The notes beneath the pieces are model-generated. The model was not told the DNA's origin, ran no database searches, and worked only from the letters and a program-made list of their open reading frames with translations. A program made the position numbers and the translations under genes. DNA of 64,000 nt from Nanobdellota archaeon. GTDB taxonomy: Archaea; Nanobdellota; Nanobdellia; Woesearchaeales; UBA9642. Below, piece by piece: positions 52,189 to 60,710 of the stretch. How positions within the stretch are numbered: position 1 is the first letter of the stretch; every line of letters starts with the position of its first letter. The DNA is taken from the NCBI GenBank assembly GCA_021813435.1, contig JAKAKR010000008.1:1-64000 (forward strand), in the 5' to 3' direction.

Positions 52189-52221
52189 AGTTTTATATAC
52201 CTAATTCACTACCTCTGGTAG
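52189..52221. promoter_or_regulatory. Bidirectional TATA box and palindrome before the TrmB-type gene
   Basis: TTTTATATACC at 52190-52200 reads as a TATA box on both strands, at suitable distance from the starts at 52173 (leftward) and 52224 (rightward). CTACC-TCT-GGTAG at 52209-52221 lies just before the regulator ATG, a place where binding would block its own transcription. Confidence 0.5.
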
Positions 52222-52223
52222 TC

Positions 52224-52943
52224 ATGGAAAAGATTCTTGATAAGATGGGCTTTAGTATGTACAAGAAAAAGGCATATCTGGCGCTACTTCATCTTGAAAA
52301 GGCAGGCGCAATCACCATTGCAAAGCACGCAAATATCCCCACCTCGAAAGTCTATGAGATATTGAATACACTGTACTGTGAGGGGTATATTTCAGTGGTG
52401 TCCCCGCATCCGCTGATCTATCGCGCAAATGATCCTCGCCCTATCATTACCAGCAAAATCAAGACGCAGATTGACGCCCTGAAAATTGTCGAGGATGAAT
52501 TACGCAAGTGGAATGCGCGCACGACAATTACTGAGCAAGGCACATTCCAGATCATTTATGGACGAGATGCCTTCTACACCAAGGTCAAGGAAGCAGTTGC
52601 AGGATCACAAAAGAGTATTATCGCAATCGTCAAGAACTGGCGTCTTGACCATGAACTGGCAGAATTGACTAAGACATTTACGGCGCAGGGAGGCAAGGCA
52701 AGATTTCTTGGACCTATCATGAAAGAAACACGGCAGAAAATCCAGTATTGGCACGAGATTGGCGTCAAGACTAAACATTATGTCCCGAACGAGACACGTT
52801 TTACAGTCTGGGACGGACGGATCATCACTATAGGGTTCAAGCAGGAGAATACGCGCGAATATTTCTCATTATGGATTGAGAATGAGTACCTTGGTAAAAT
52901 TCTAACGCAACATTTTGAAAGTTTATGGAAACAAGCAAAGTAA
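52224..52943 (+). CDS. TrmB-family transcriptional regulator
   Basis: 239 aa. The N terminus is a winged helix (KKAYLALLHLEKAGAITIAK, then IPTSKVYEILNTLYCEGYIS), the DNA-reading part of TrmB proteins, which control sugar or other metabolism in archaea. A helical linker (PIITSKIKTQIDALKIVEDELRKW) precedes a phospholipase-D-like sensor domain (GRDAFYTKVKEAVAGSQKSI...). The last part EYFSLWIENEYLGKILTQHF closes the fold. It is divergent to the 140-aa gene and may control both. The ligand is unknown. Confidence 0.85.
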   Translation: MEKILDKMGFSMYKKKAYLALLHLEKAGAITIAKHANIPTSKVYEILNTLYCEGYISVVSPHPLIYRANDPRPIITSKIKTQIDALKIVEDELRKWNARTTITEQGTFQIIYGRDAFYTKVKEAVAGSQKSIIAIVKNWRLDHELAELTKTFTAQGGKARFLGPIMKETRQKIQYWHEIGVKTKHYVPNETRFTVWDGRIITIGFKQENTREYFSLWIENEYLGKILTQHFESLWKQAK

Positions 52944-52983
52944 CAAGGTAATGGACTTTGTAATAGAGATAACACATATATTG

Positions 52984-53026
52984 GCGCACTGGTCACACTT
53001 CCCGACCATACGCAGGCTATTTAAAG
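52984..53026 (+). promoter_or_regulatory. 43-base conserved promoter element, copy before hef
   Basis: GCGCACTGGTCACACT... ending CGCAGGCTATTTAAAG matches 46201-46243 at 34 of 43 bases. TATTTAAA at 53018-53025 predicts transcription at about 53048, exactly at the hef ATG. Confidence 0.65.
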
Positions 53027-53047
53027 CGCAGCGCGCTAGATTTATAT

Positions 53048-55390
53048 ATGCAGGAATCAATGCTGGTGACTATGGCAAAGCGCGCAAGTAGTGAAGGGCA
53101 GGAAGAATCAAAGCATATGCTCAAAGATTTTACTCCCCGACTCTACCAAGAGCACATTTTCCATACCTGCACTAAACAAAATACACTCGTTGTTCTTCCG
53201 ACTGGTGTCGGCAAGACCGCAATATTTCTTTTGATGGCAGCGTACCGCCTGCAGATGTACCCTAAGAGCAAAGTCATACTTCTCGGACCCACACGCCCGC
53301 TCATCGAGCAATACTCTTCTGTCTTTGAAGAGCACTTCAATATTGCAAAAGAGGAGATGGTCATATTTACCGGCTTTGTAAGCCCAGAGAAGCGTGCTGC
53401 ATTGTGGAAAAATGCGCGGGTCATCTTCTCAACGCCGCAAGGGTTGGAAAACGACATCCTCTCAAGTAAGATCGATCTCTCTGAAGTATCACTCATTGGC
53501 TTTGATGAATCCCACCGCGCAACAGGAGAGTATAGCTATAATTTTATTGCAAAGCAATACATGAAAAAAGCATTGCACCCGCGCATCCTTGCGCTCACTG
53601 CAAGCCCGGGAAGCGACCAGGAAACAATTCAGGAAGTCTGCAAGAACTTATTCATTGAGTCTATCGAAATCAGAACCATAGAAGATGAGGATGTGGCGCC
53701 TTATGTACAGGAAGTGGATATCAAGAAGGTTTTTGTCGAATTGCCTGATGAATTTCTCGCAATAAAAAAGCACCTCTCTGAGTGTTATCAGTCCAAACTC
53801 CGGGAACTCAAAAATTATGGATTTCGCATCGATACCACGGCGTCCAAGAGGGAATTGCTCGGTATCCAAGCAGGGATCCATGGGCAGCTCGCGCGCGGCG
53901 AGCAGGATTTTGAGATGATGAAGGCAATAAGTCTCATTGCCGAGGCAATCAAGGTGCATCACGCAATTGAGCTCATCGAGACCCAAGGCATCCACTCACT
54001 TCAGGAATATTTCAATAAGCTCCAGCACGAGGCATCGACAGGAAAGACCAAAGCGACAAAAAACCTTGTTAATGATATTAATTTCAGAAATGCATATGCA
54101 AGAACACTGCATGCAAGTACAGTGATTCATCCTAAGCTAGCAGAATTGAAATCCATTGTCACTGCAGAACTGGATCCTGCAATCCCTGAAAATAAGAGCA
54201 AAAAAATCATTATTTTCTCACAATACCGTGATGCAGGAAAACAGATTACCGAAGAACTTGCGGCATTAGATATCAAGACTAAACTCTTTGTCGGACAGGC
54301 CAAAAAGAAAGACACAGGGCTCTCCCAGAAAAAGCAGAAGGAAATGCTTGATAATTTCAGTGCAGGCGCATTCAATATCCTTGTTTCAAGCTCTGTCGGC
54401 GAAGAGGGATTGGATATTCCGCAGGTCGATCTTGTCATATTCTATGAGCCAGTGCCGAGCGCCATCCGCAAGATCCAGCGGAGCGGCAGGACTGGAAGAC
54501 TGGAAAAAGGAAGGATCATTATGCTTATCACCAAGGACACTATTGATGAGATATATTATCATGTTGCGCGCAACAAGGAGAAACGGATGTATCGCGCCAT
54601 CGACACTATCAAACGGATATTTCCTAACGGACAAATGACTGCGTCGCAAAAGAATACACCGCAGGCTGCGCCAACAGTCAATACACTTCTTGAATATGAA
54701 AAACAGAGTCAGAAGTCAGAAAATCCGGATGCGAACCCTGCAATTGCAACAGCAGTCAGCATCACTGCAGACTATCGCGAGAAAGGATCCGGAGTCCTTA
54801 AAGAGATTGTTCAGCAGGATATTACATTGCATCTGGAAAAACTTGCTATCGGGGATTTTATCCTCAGCCCACGCGTCATTGTTGAGTATAAGACTGTCCC
54901 TGATTTTGTTGATTCCATCATCGATGGAAGATTATTATCACAATTAAAAGAACTCACAACCTATGCGCGCCCAATGATTATCATCGAGGGGCAAGAGGAT
55001 TTATATGCTGCACGTAAGATCCATCCGAATGCCATTCGGGGAATGCTTGCAACAATTATGGTCTCCTATGGCATCCCTCTTCTCCAGACAAAAAATCCGA
55101 AAGATACCGCAGAGCTATTGATCGCGATTGCAAAGCGTGAACAGCTCGACCAGACGCGAGAGGTCGTCTATCATCATGCAAAGCCGCTCTCGCTTAAAGA
55201 ACAGCAGGAGTACTTTATCTCCGCACTCCCGAATATCGGTACCGGCGGCGCGCGTCCACTACTCAAACACTTCGGCTCTGTAAAAAATATTGTGAATGCT
55301 TCTACCGAGGAATTGCAGGATGTCGCGCTCATCGGCCCGAAAAAGGCCAAGGCAATGAAGGAAGTTTTCGAGAAGGAATGGGAAGAGTAA
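53048..55390 (+). CDS. hef: Hef-type helicase-nuclease for stalled-fork repair
   Basis: 780 aa. The superfamily 2 helicase part has the Walker A loop LPTGVGKTAIF near 53-63, the DESH box (IGFDESHRATGEYS), LTASPGS, and motif VI IQRSGRTGRLEKG near 476-488. From about 605 an XPF/ERCC4 nuclease follows (GDFILSPRVIVEYKTVPDFV then IIDGRLLSQLKEL). The canonical ERK triad reads EYK here, so the middle Arg is replaced. Two helix-hairpin-helix motifs close the chain (LPNIGTGGARPLLKHFGS, LIGPKKAKAMKE). The protein is known to resolve forks and flaps in archaea. The ATG at 53048 fits the upstream TATA; 53072 with GGTGA is an alternative start. Confidence 0.95.
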   Translation: MQESMLVTMAKRASSEGQEESKHMLKDFTPRLYQEHIFHTCTKQNTLVVLPTGVGKTAIFLLMAAYRLQMYPKSKVILLGPTRPLIEQYSSVFEEHFNIAKEEMVIFTGFVSPEKRAALWKNARVIFSTPQGLENDILSSKIDLSEVSLIGFDESHRATGEYSYNFIAKQYMKKALHPRILALTASPGSDQETIQEVCKNLFIESIEIRTIEDEDVAPYVQEVDIKKVFVELPDEFLAIKKHLSECYQSKLRELKNYGFRIDTTASKRELLGIQAGIHGQLARGEQDFEMMKAISLIAEAIKVHHAIELIETQGIHSLQEYFNKLQHEASTGKTKATKNLVNDINFRNAYARTLHASTVIHPKLAELKSIVTAELDPAIPENKSKKIIIFSQYRDAGKQITEELAALDIKTKLFVGQAKKKDTGLSQKKQKEMLDNFSAGAFNILVSSSVGEEGLDIPQVDLVIFYEPVPSAIRKIQRSGRTGRLEKGRIIMLITKDTIDEIYYHVARNKEKRMYRAIDTIKRIFPNGQMTASQKNTPQAAPTVNTLLEYEKQSQKSENPDANPAIATAVSITADYREKGSGVLKEIVQQDITLHLEKLAIGDFILSPRVIVEYKTVPDFVDSIIDGRLLSQLKELTTYARPMIIIEGQEDLYAARKIHPNAIRGMLATIMVSYGIPLLQTKNPKDTAELLIAIAKREQLDQTREVVYHHAKPLSLKEQQEYFISALPNIGTGGARPLLKHFGSVKNIVNASTEELQDVALIGPKKAKAMKEVFEKEWEE

Positions 55391-55421
55391 AAAATAGGCG
55401 TTCTTCTCCAATGTTTACGCA

Positions 55422-55676
55422 TTATCCGTATCTAATCTTTAGATATAATATCCCCGATGCAAGAATTAATCCTATGCTGTTGGTCACGGCGACAGGACCG
55501 CTCTGGATAAGAATAGCATAGATTATCCAGAGTATAAGCCCGACACTATAGATAATATACCTCCATAATGAGATATCCTTGGTGGATCTTGTTCTCCAAC
55601 TCTTGATGAATTGGGGAAGTAATGACCCTACGACAAGGATTCCTGCAATATACCCTAGGATTGCAATAAAGTCCAT
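55422..55676 (-). CDS. SemiSWEET-like sugar transporter, 84 aa
   Basis: Three membrane helices of a PQ-loop protein: GYIAGILVVGSLLPQFIKSW with the P-Q pair, then WRYIIYSVGLILWIIYAIL and a third helix ending LKIRYG. SemiSWEETs form dimers that move sugars across the membrane, which would help an organism living on a host. Length is normal for the family. It lies next to the MITE-like element at 55723. High family confidence; substrate unknown. Confidence 0.88.
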   Translation of the reverse strand: MDFIAILGYIAGILVVGSLLPQFIKSWRTRSTKDISLWRYIIYSVGLILWIIYAILIQSGPVAVTNSIGLILASGILYLKIRYG

Positions 55677-55722
55677 GAATCACAAAGAGTTTTCCAAGTA
55701 TATAAATTTTAGGGATTCAAAG

Positions 55723-55866
55723 GGCTCCTTTCAAAATCTCGTCTTCGACTCGACTTTTTTTGCCGCTCACATCGCAATAATGTATCATTGTGTGACGAGC
55801 TATTTGCAATCGCCATAGTCATTTGAGTGTTCGCAAGGCAATAAAAGAGACTTTTTGAAAGGAGCC
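55723..55866 (+). repeat. MITE-like element, copy B
   Basis: GGCTCCTTTCAAAA (55723-55736) and TTTTTGAAAGGAGCC (55852-55866) are perfect 14-bp terminal inverted repeats around ~115 bases without a gene. The end, reversed, starts GGCTCCTTTCAAAAAGTC as does copy A at 28541. Copy A also shares GATTGCAAA and the GTGAGC motif. A transcript would fold into a long hairpin. Confidence 0.65.
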
Positions 55867-55927
55867 GGATTCAAAGAAGTGAGAAGAAAATCAAAAGAAA
55901 AGAAAGAAAAATAAAAAATACGACGAT

Positions 55928-56296
55928 TTATTCGTCGTGTGCAAGTGCCCAGATTGCCTTTAATGCAACAATGATTGTTGCGGGGATGACGAATATCATC
56001 ATTGCCTGCAAGAATCCCTGCAAGTATGGGCCGATGGTTGCAACTTGACCAAGAATATTTCCGCCAGCAGCAGAAACGATGATCAATGCAACTGATGCGA
56101 GCAAGAAAGGTGTTGTTTCCTTACCAGTCACATTCAGGAATCCGACGATCAATCCTAAGATGATGAGGATTGAAGTGGTTACTGCGTTTCCAGTGCCTGT
56201 AGTGAAAATCCCTACAAGCAGTGCAATTATCACACCAATGATAAATGCCCAACTACCGACTTTTGCAAGCAAATTTGTAGATTGTTGTTTTGCCAT
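55928..56296 (-). CDS. Small membrane protein, 122 aa
   Basis: Four hydrophobic segments (near 12-31, 40-56, 61-84 and 95-118), rich in Gly, Ala, Ile and Val, joined by very short loops. The first lies after a Gln/Ser-rich lead (MAKQQSTNLLAKVGS). No charged residues lie in the membrane except near the ends, so transport of ions is unlikely; a structural or lipid-associated role is possible. The ATG follows GGGGGT and the gene has a TTTATAAAT box upstream. No family was recognised. Confidence 0.6.
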   Translation of the reverse strand: MAKQQSTNLLAKVGSWAFIIGVIIALLVGIFTTGTGNAVTTSILIILGLIVGFLNVTGKETTPFLLASVALIIVSAAGGNILGQVATIGPYLQGFLQAMMIFVIPATIIVALKAIWALAHDE

Positions 56297-56475
56297 TGTT
56301 GTACCCCCTAACGTTCAAATTAAATTAAGGAAAAAATATGCTTCCTTATTTATAAATTTTACTCCGCGGCTGTATCTATTCATCAAAAGCAACAGGAGGA
56401 GTTTAACAAAATTTATAAACATTCAGGGATTGCAACAATCGTATATATCGTGTATAAATAAAGAGGGTGGTGTCT

Positions 56476-57030
56476 ATGGTTTGGGGAATCATTATCAGTG
56501 CAATTATTGTGCTTATTGTATTAGTGCTAGTCATTAGCTACAATCGGTTTGTGGTACTCCGCAACAGAATCGACAATGCATGGTCACAGATCGATGTCCA
56601 GTTGAAGAGGCGGTATGACCTTATCCCTAATCTTGTAGAGACAGTGAAGGGATATGCAAAACACGAAAAGAAAGTGTTTGAAGAAGTCACTAAGGCGCGC
56701 AGCGCGCTCATGAGCGCAACAACGCTGAGTGAGAAGGCAAAAGCTAATAACCAGCTCAGTGCGACACTCAAATCACTCTTTGCAGTTGCAGAGAACTATC
56801 CGAAACTTGAGGCAAGCGAGAATTTCAGGATGCTTCAGGAAGAATTATCCGGCACAGAGAGCAAGATTGCATACTCCCGACAATTCTATAACGACTCAGT
56901 TCTCAGCTACAACAACGGCATCGAGATGTTTCCTGGCAATGTTGTTGCAGGCATGTTTGGATTCAAGCAGCGCGAGTTCTTCAAGACTGAGGAAGTGGAG
57001 AAAGGACCAGTGCATGTAAAATTTGAGTGA
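56476..57030 (+). CDS. lemA: LemA family protein
   Basis: 184 aa. One N-terminal membrane helix ([20 protein letters not shown]) is followed by the conserved [24 protein letters not shown] pattern (shown here only in part) and a helical bundle including [21 protein letters not shown]. LemA proteins form cytoplasmic or periplasmic four-helix assemblies of unknown role, frequently next to HtpX or TPM-domain genes. Here htpX lies one gene further on, separated by a hydrolase. The ATG at 56476 follows an AGGGTGG site. Confidence 0.92.
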   Translation: MVWGIIISAIIVLIVLVLVISYNRFVVLRNRIDNAWSQIDVQLKRRYDLIPNLVETVKGYAKHEKKVFEEVTKARSALMSATTLSEKAKANNQLSATLKSLFAVAENYPKLEASENFRMLQEELSGTESKIAYSRQFYNDSVLSYNNGIEMFPGNVVAGMFGFKQREFFKTEEVEKGPVHVKFE

Positions 57031-57084
57031 ACAAGCAGCAATAAGATTGCGGTAAACTACACTGTTGTAGCCCTTCCATAACCT

Positions 57085-57870
57085 ATGGTACAGATCAAGA
57101 AATTCATCAAGAACAAGAATCAGGAAAAAATCTGTATACTTATCGACAAGCCGAGGCATCCGAAAGGCATTGCCATCATCATGCATGGGCTTGGAGTTAC
57201 TAAAGAATGGGTTACTATCGCCAATAGTACAAAGCTATTCTTGAAAAGCGGTTTTATTGTCGTACGTTTTGATGCGCGCGATACTTTTGGTGAGAGCGAA
57301 GGCAAGTATGAAGATGCAACTGTCAGCAGTTACTTGCAGGATCTTACTGATGTTGTCCGGTGGTCGAAAGGTCAATCATGGTTCAGAAAACCAATGATCC
57401 TGGTCGGTCACAGTATTGGCGGATTATGTGTAGTCAAATATGCGACAAGACGCCCTAAAGATATCGCAAGCATTATTACCCTCTCGACCGTTATCTCTGG
57501 AAAGCTGACCATGCAAAGCCCTGAATATCGCGATTGGCGGGAATGGAAAAAGAAGGGTTGGAGAGAGCGCCGCGACGCAAATGGCGTTCTGAAGAGGCGC
57601 ATCAGATGGAATCATTACGCTAATCGACTCCGATTCGATCTGCTCAAGGATGCAAAAAAGATCAAGGCGCCGATGCTGATGATTTCAGGAAGCAAGGACA
57701 AGATCACGCCTGCTGCAGACAATAAACTGCTCTACGACAGATTACAGGTCAAAAAAGAGTTCCATACCATCAAAGGCGCTGAACACGACATCAAGGAACC
57801 CGCACAGATCGTCAAAATCAATAAAATCATGAGGCATTGGACAGTGGATATATTGAGAAATTATAAGTGA
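57085..57870 (+). CDS. Alpha/beta hydrolase, 261 aa
   Basis: Serine hydrolase of the alpha/beta fold. The oxyanion loop is MHGLGVTKEW near 34-43, the nucleophile Ser lies in LVGHSIGGL near 112, the acid in ISGSKDKITP near 207, and the His in KGAEHDIKEP near 232, so the triad is complete. The cap between is basic (EWKKKGWRERRD). The stop overlaps a GTG just before htpX. Placement between lemA and htpX suggests a membrane-lipid or protein quality role, but the substrate cannot be told from sequence. Confidence 0.85.
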   Translation: MVQIKKFIKNKNQEKICILIDKPRHPKGIAIIMHGLGVTKEWVTIANSTKLFLKSGFIVVRFDARDTFGESEGKYEDATVSSYLQDLTDVVRWSKGQSWFRKPMILVGHSIGGLCVVKYATRRPKDIASIITLSTVISGKLTMQSPEYRDWREWKKKGWRERRDANGVLKRRIRWNHYANRLRFDLLKDAKKIKAPMLMISGSKDKITPAADNKLLYDRLQVKKEFHTIKGAEHDIKEPAQIVKINKIMRHWTVDILRNYK

Positions 57871-57875
57871 TACAT

Positions 57876-58772
57876 ATGGCAAATTCATTTGATGAGGCGG
57901 CAAAGAACAAGTGGAAGAGTTATTTCTTGATGTTCATCTTTTCGCTTATCATCATCGCCTTAGGATATGTTTTCGGAATGGTGTATGGAAAAGGGAATAG
58001 CGGGATCATTATTGCATTCATGGTCCTTGCATTCTGCATTGCGATCGTTATGGGCCTCATCAGTTATTATTGGGGTGACAAGGCAGCGCTGAGTATCAGC
58101 AAGGCAAGGCCTGCAACTAGAAAAGATCATGCGTATCTTATCAACACTGTCGAGGGGCTTGCGATTGCTGCAGGGATCCCCAAGCCTGCAATTTACGTGC
58201 TTCCGGACCAATCAATCAATGCGTTTGCAACAGGTAGAAATCCTGAACATGCATCTATTGCAGTGACTGAAGGCGCGCTCAAAAAACTGAATCGACAGGA
58301 GCTCGAGGGAGTCATTGCGCACGAAATGTCGCATGTCAAAAATTATGATATGCTCCTCATGACCATTACAGTCATTCTTGTCGGACTTATCGTGCTGCTC
58401 AGCGATATCTTCCTGCGCAGCCTCTTTTTTAGAGGTGACGACAGGGATAGGGATGGGGGAAATTGGATATTTCTTCTCATCGGTATTGCTCTTGCAATCC
58501 TTGCTCCCATCATTGCTGAACTTATCAAGCTTGCAATATCCCGCAAGCGGGAGTATGCTGCAGATGCGACAGGCGCAATCCTGAATAGAAACCCGCAGGG
58601 ACTTGCAAACGCATTAAAAAAGATCCAGAAGGATAGCGAAGTAACTAAGGTCTCGACAAAAGCCACAGCGCATATGTATTTCTCTAATCCGCTCAGGAAG
58701 GGATTCTGGAATAATCTGTTTTCAACCCATCCGCCGATCGAGGAGCGTATCCGGCGGCTTGAAGCAATGTAA
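57876..58772 (+). CDS. htpX: HtpX-like membrane zinc metalloprotease
   Basis: 298 aa. Two N-terminal membrane helices are followed by NTVEGLAIAAGIPKPAIYVL, then the zinc motif VIAHEMSHVKNYDML (H near 148 and 152), two more helices, and the third ligand region SRKREYAADATGA. These are the marks of M48B proteases, which degrade damaged membrane proteins. The C terminus STHPPIEERIRRLEAM is also typical. The ATG at 57876 is preferred over a GTG at 57867. Runs in the lemA-hydrolase-htpX series. Confidence 0.93.
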   Translation: MANSFDEAAKNKWKSYFLMFIFSLIIIALGYVFGMVYGKGNSGIIIAFMVLAFCIAIVMGLISYYWGDKAALSISKARPATRKDHAYLINTVEGLAIAAGIPKPAIYVLPDQSINAFATGRNPEHASIAVTEGALKKLNRQELEGVIAHEMSHVKNYDMLLMTITVILVGLIVLLSDIFLRSLFFRGDDRDRDGGNWIFLLIGIALAILAPIIAELIKLAISRKREYAADATGAILNRNPQGLANALKKIQKDSEVTKVSTKATAHMYFSNPLRKGFWNNLFSTHPPIEERIRRLEAM

Positions 58773-58795
58773 TAAACAGGATTCTGGAGATTCGA

Positions 58796-58825
58796 CACTG
58801 GTCATTCCACGACAATCTATATAAA
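58796..58825 (+). promoter_or_regulatory. Promoter of the fused primase gene
   Basis: TATATAAA at 58818-58825 centres 25 bases before the ATG at 58847. CACTGGTCA at 58796-58804 repeats the start of the element before hef, but 22 instead of 31 bases from TATA. Confidence 0.5.
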
Positions 58826-58846
58826 TCATAGGCATATCCGAAGAGT

Positions 58847-60598
58847 ATGCTTGAGCTCAAAGATACTCTCTCGTATTATAAGCGTCGCGATGTGATGAAG
58901 CTTATTCTCGAACAAGCACAGCACAAAGAGATCGGAGTACGCTATGGCGATGGATTCGGCAAGCGTCCGGACATCCTCCAGTATGAAAATGACATTCTTG
59001 AATTCGCAAAAAAAGGATGCACCTCATTTCATTCATCTGAGGAATCATGGGATAACCCATTACAATTAAACGCAAACCTGCGCAAGAATGAGCTTGATGA
59101 ATTGCGCAGCGGATGGGACCTTATCCTTGATATTGATTGCCCCTACTGGGAACTCTCCAAAATCATTACGTACACATTCATAAAGGCATTAAAAGATCAT
59201 AATATTAGCGCCACTACTGTAAAATTTTCGGGAAGTAAGGGATTCCATATTGCGGTTCCATTCGAAGCATTTCCTATAAGTATTGCTCGCTTCGACAGTA
59301 TACAAGGAAAAACACTGCAAGTTAACACAAAAGATTGGTTCCCTGATGGTCCAAGAAAAATCGCAGAATACTTATTGTATTATATTCAGCAGAATCTCAT
59401 AAAAATAAACTCTAAAACAAAAACAGTACAGTTTGGTAAAGTAGTACACGTAAGCTATGAACAATTTATGAAAATAACTGAAAAAAAAGAGGAGGAGTTG
59501 TTTATCCATCAGTGCAAGAAATGTAAAAAGATTTTGAAAGAACGAGAAATAGATGAATCAGAATACATTTGTCCGAACTGCGAAACAACATTTCGAGATC
59601 ATAGTCGAAATGTTATGCTCTGTCCAAAATGTAGAAAAATAATGATACAAAAAAGTATTGTAAAAACTTTATGCCCGTGCGGTTCGGATGAAGGAGAAGA
59701 AGTGTTTGATCTTCGCAAAATTGTCGACGTCGACACTGTGCTTATTAGCTCAAGACATCTCTTCCGAATAGCATATTCACTCCACGAAAAAACAGGTTTA
59801 GTATCGATGCCATTTGACATAAAGCATATCCTTAAATTTGAGAAAGAAGAAGCAAAACCTACTGCCTTTAATCCACATCCCTACTTAGATCGTCGAAATG
59901 CGAAAAGCGGGGAAGCCACAGAATTATTTCAAAAAGCATTTGAGTATAGTAGTGAAGGGTTAAAGAGAGATAGAGAAAACGTCTCAAAGAAGTTCCATGA
60001 CTACAAAAAAGAGATCACTACGCAAGGAATGCCTTTTGTACAGGATGCGATCCCTGAAGAATGCTTTCCACCCTGCATTAAAAAAATCTCAGCAGGACTT
60101 GAGGACGGGAAAAAACGCGCATTGTTTGTCTTGATCAAGTTCCTCGATAACTGCAACTGGACTCCTGAAGCAATTGAAGAATATATTTTTGCATGGAATG
60201 AACGCTGCAAGCCGGATCAATTGAAAGAGACATATATTCGCGGACAATTGCGCTATCATCAATCGCAGCGCAAGAACAGCAGCGACCCCAAGGATCGTAG
60301 TCCTGCACCGAACTGTGATAACCGCGGGTATATGATTGATACGCAATTCTGCAATCCTGATACACTCTGTCGGGGGATAAAAAACCCCATCCAGTACGCA
60401 CGCAAAAAGAGTTACCTGCTCAATACAGGGAAAATCACCCGTGCAAGAAAGCGTACAGGAAATGATGAGGCAAAAGACACTTCCGCTCAAAAACCTATAC
60501 GGCGAAAACGCGAACTCGACGCAAAAGGTATCGCAGAGAATCTCAAGACACAAGGAACAGTCATTGATAAGGGAAAATCAAAGGATGAATTCGAGTAA
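58847..60598 (+). CDS. priSL: Fused archaeal primase: PriS catalytic and PriL iron-sulfur parts in one chain
   Basis: 583 aa. The first ~340 residues are a PriS-type archaeo-eukaryotic primase: the catalytic pair in LILDIDCPYWE near 93-103, FSGSKGFHIAVPF near 126-138 and SSRHLFRIAYSLHEKTGL near 302-319. Between them lie four Cys knuckles (CKKC, CPNC, CPKC, CPC near 223-282), two zinc ribbons rather than the usual one. From about 385 a PriL C-terminal domain follows: FPPCIKKISAG with a first Cys near 409, then the helix pair TPEAIEEYIFAW, and CDNRGY...FCNPDTLCRG with three more Cys near 488-505, the four ligands of the 4Fe-4S cluster. Fusion of the subunits is known in Nanoarchaeum-like archaea. 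The middle (59240-60000) is visibly richer in A+T. Confidence 0.9.
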   Translation: MLELKDTLSYYKRRDVMKLILEQAQHKEIGVRYGDGFGKRPDILQYENDILEFAKKGCTSFHSSEESWDNPLQLNANLRKNELDELRSGWDLILDIDCPYWELSKIITYTFIKALKDHNISATTVKFSGSKGFHIAVPFEAFPISIARFDSIQGKTLQVNTKDWFPDGPRKIAEYLLYYIQQNLIKINSKTKTVQFGKVVHVSYEQFMKITEKKEEELFIHQCKKCKKILKEREIDESEYICPNCETTFRDHSRNVMLCPKCRKIMIQKSIVKTLCPCGSDEGEEVFDLRKIVDVDTVLISSRHLFRIAYSLHEKTGLVSMPFDIKHILKFEKEEAKPTAFNPHPYLDRRNAKSGEATELFQKAFEYSSEGLKRDRENVSKKFHDYKKEITTQGMPFVQDAIPEECFPPCIKKISAGLEDGKKRALFVLIKFLDNCNWTPEAIEEYIFAWNERCKPDQLKETYIRGQLRYHQSQRKNSSDPKDRSPAPNCDNRGYMIDTQFCNPDTLCRGIKNPIQYARKKSYLLNTGKITRARKRTGNDEAKDTSAQKPIRRKRELDAKGIAENLKTQGTVIDKGKSKDEFE

Positions 60599-60710
60599 GC
60601 GAAGAATGCGATATACCTATGGAACACACTCCAAGAAATACCTATGAAAAATAATAATCAAGAGGATTGCTCCTCTCGAAAAAGAATAAAAATCGAAAGA
60701 AAAGAATGAT

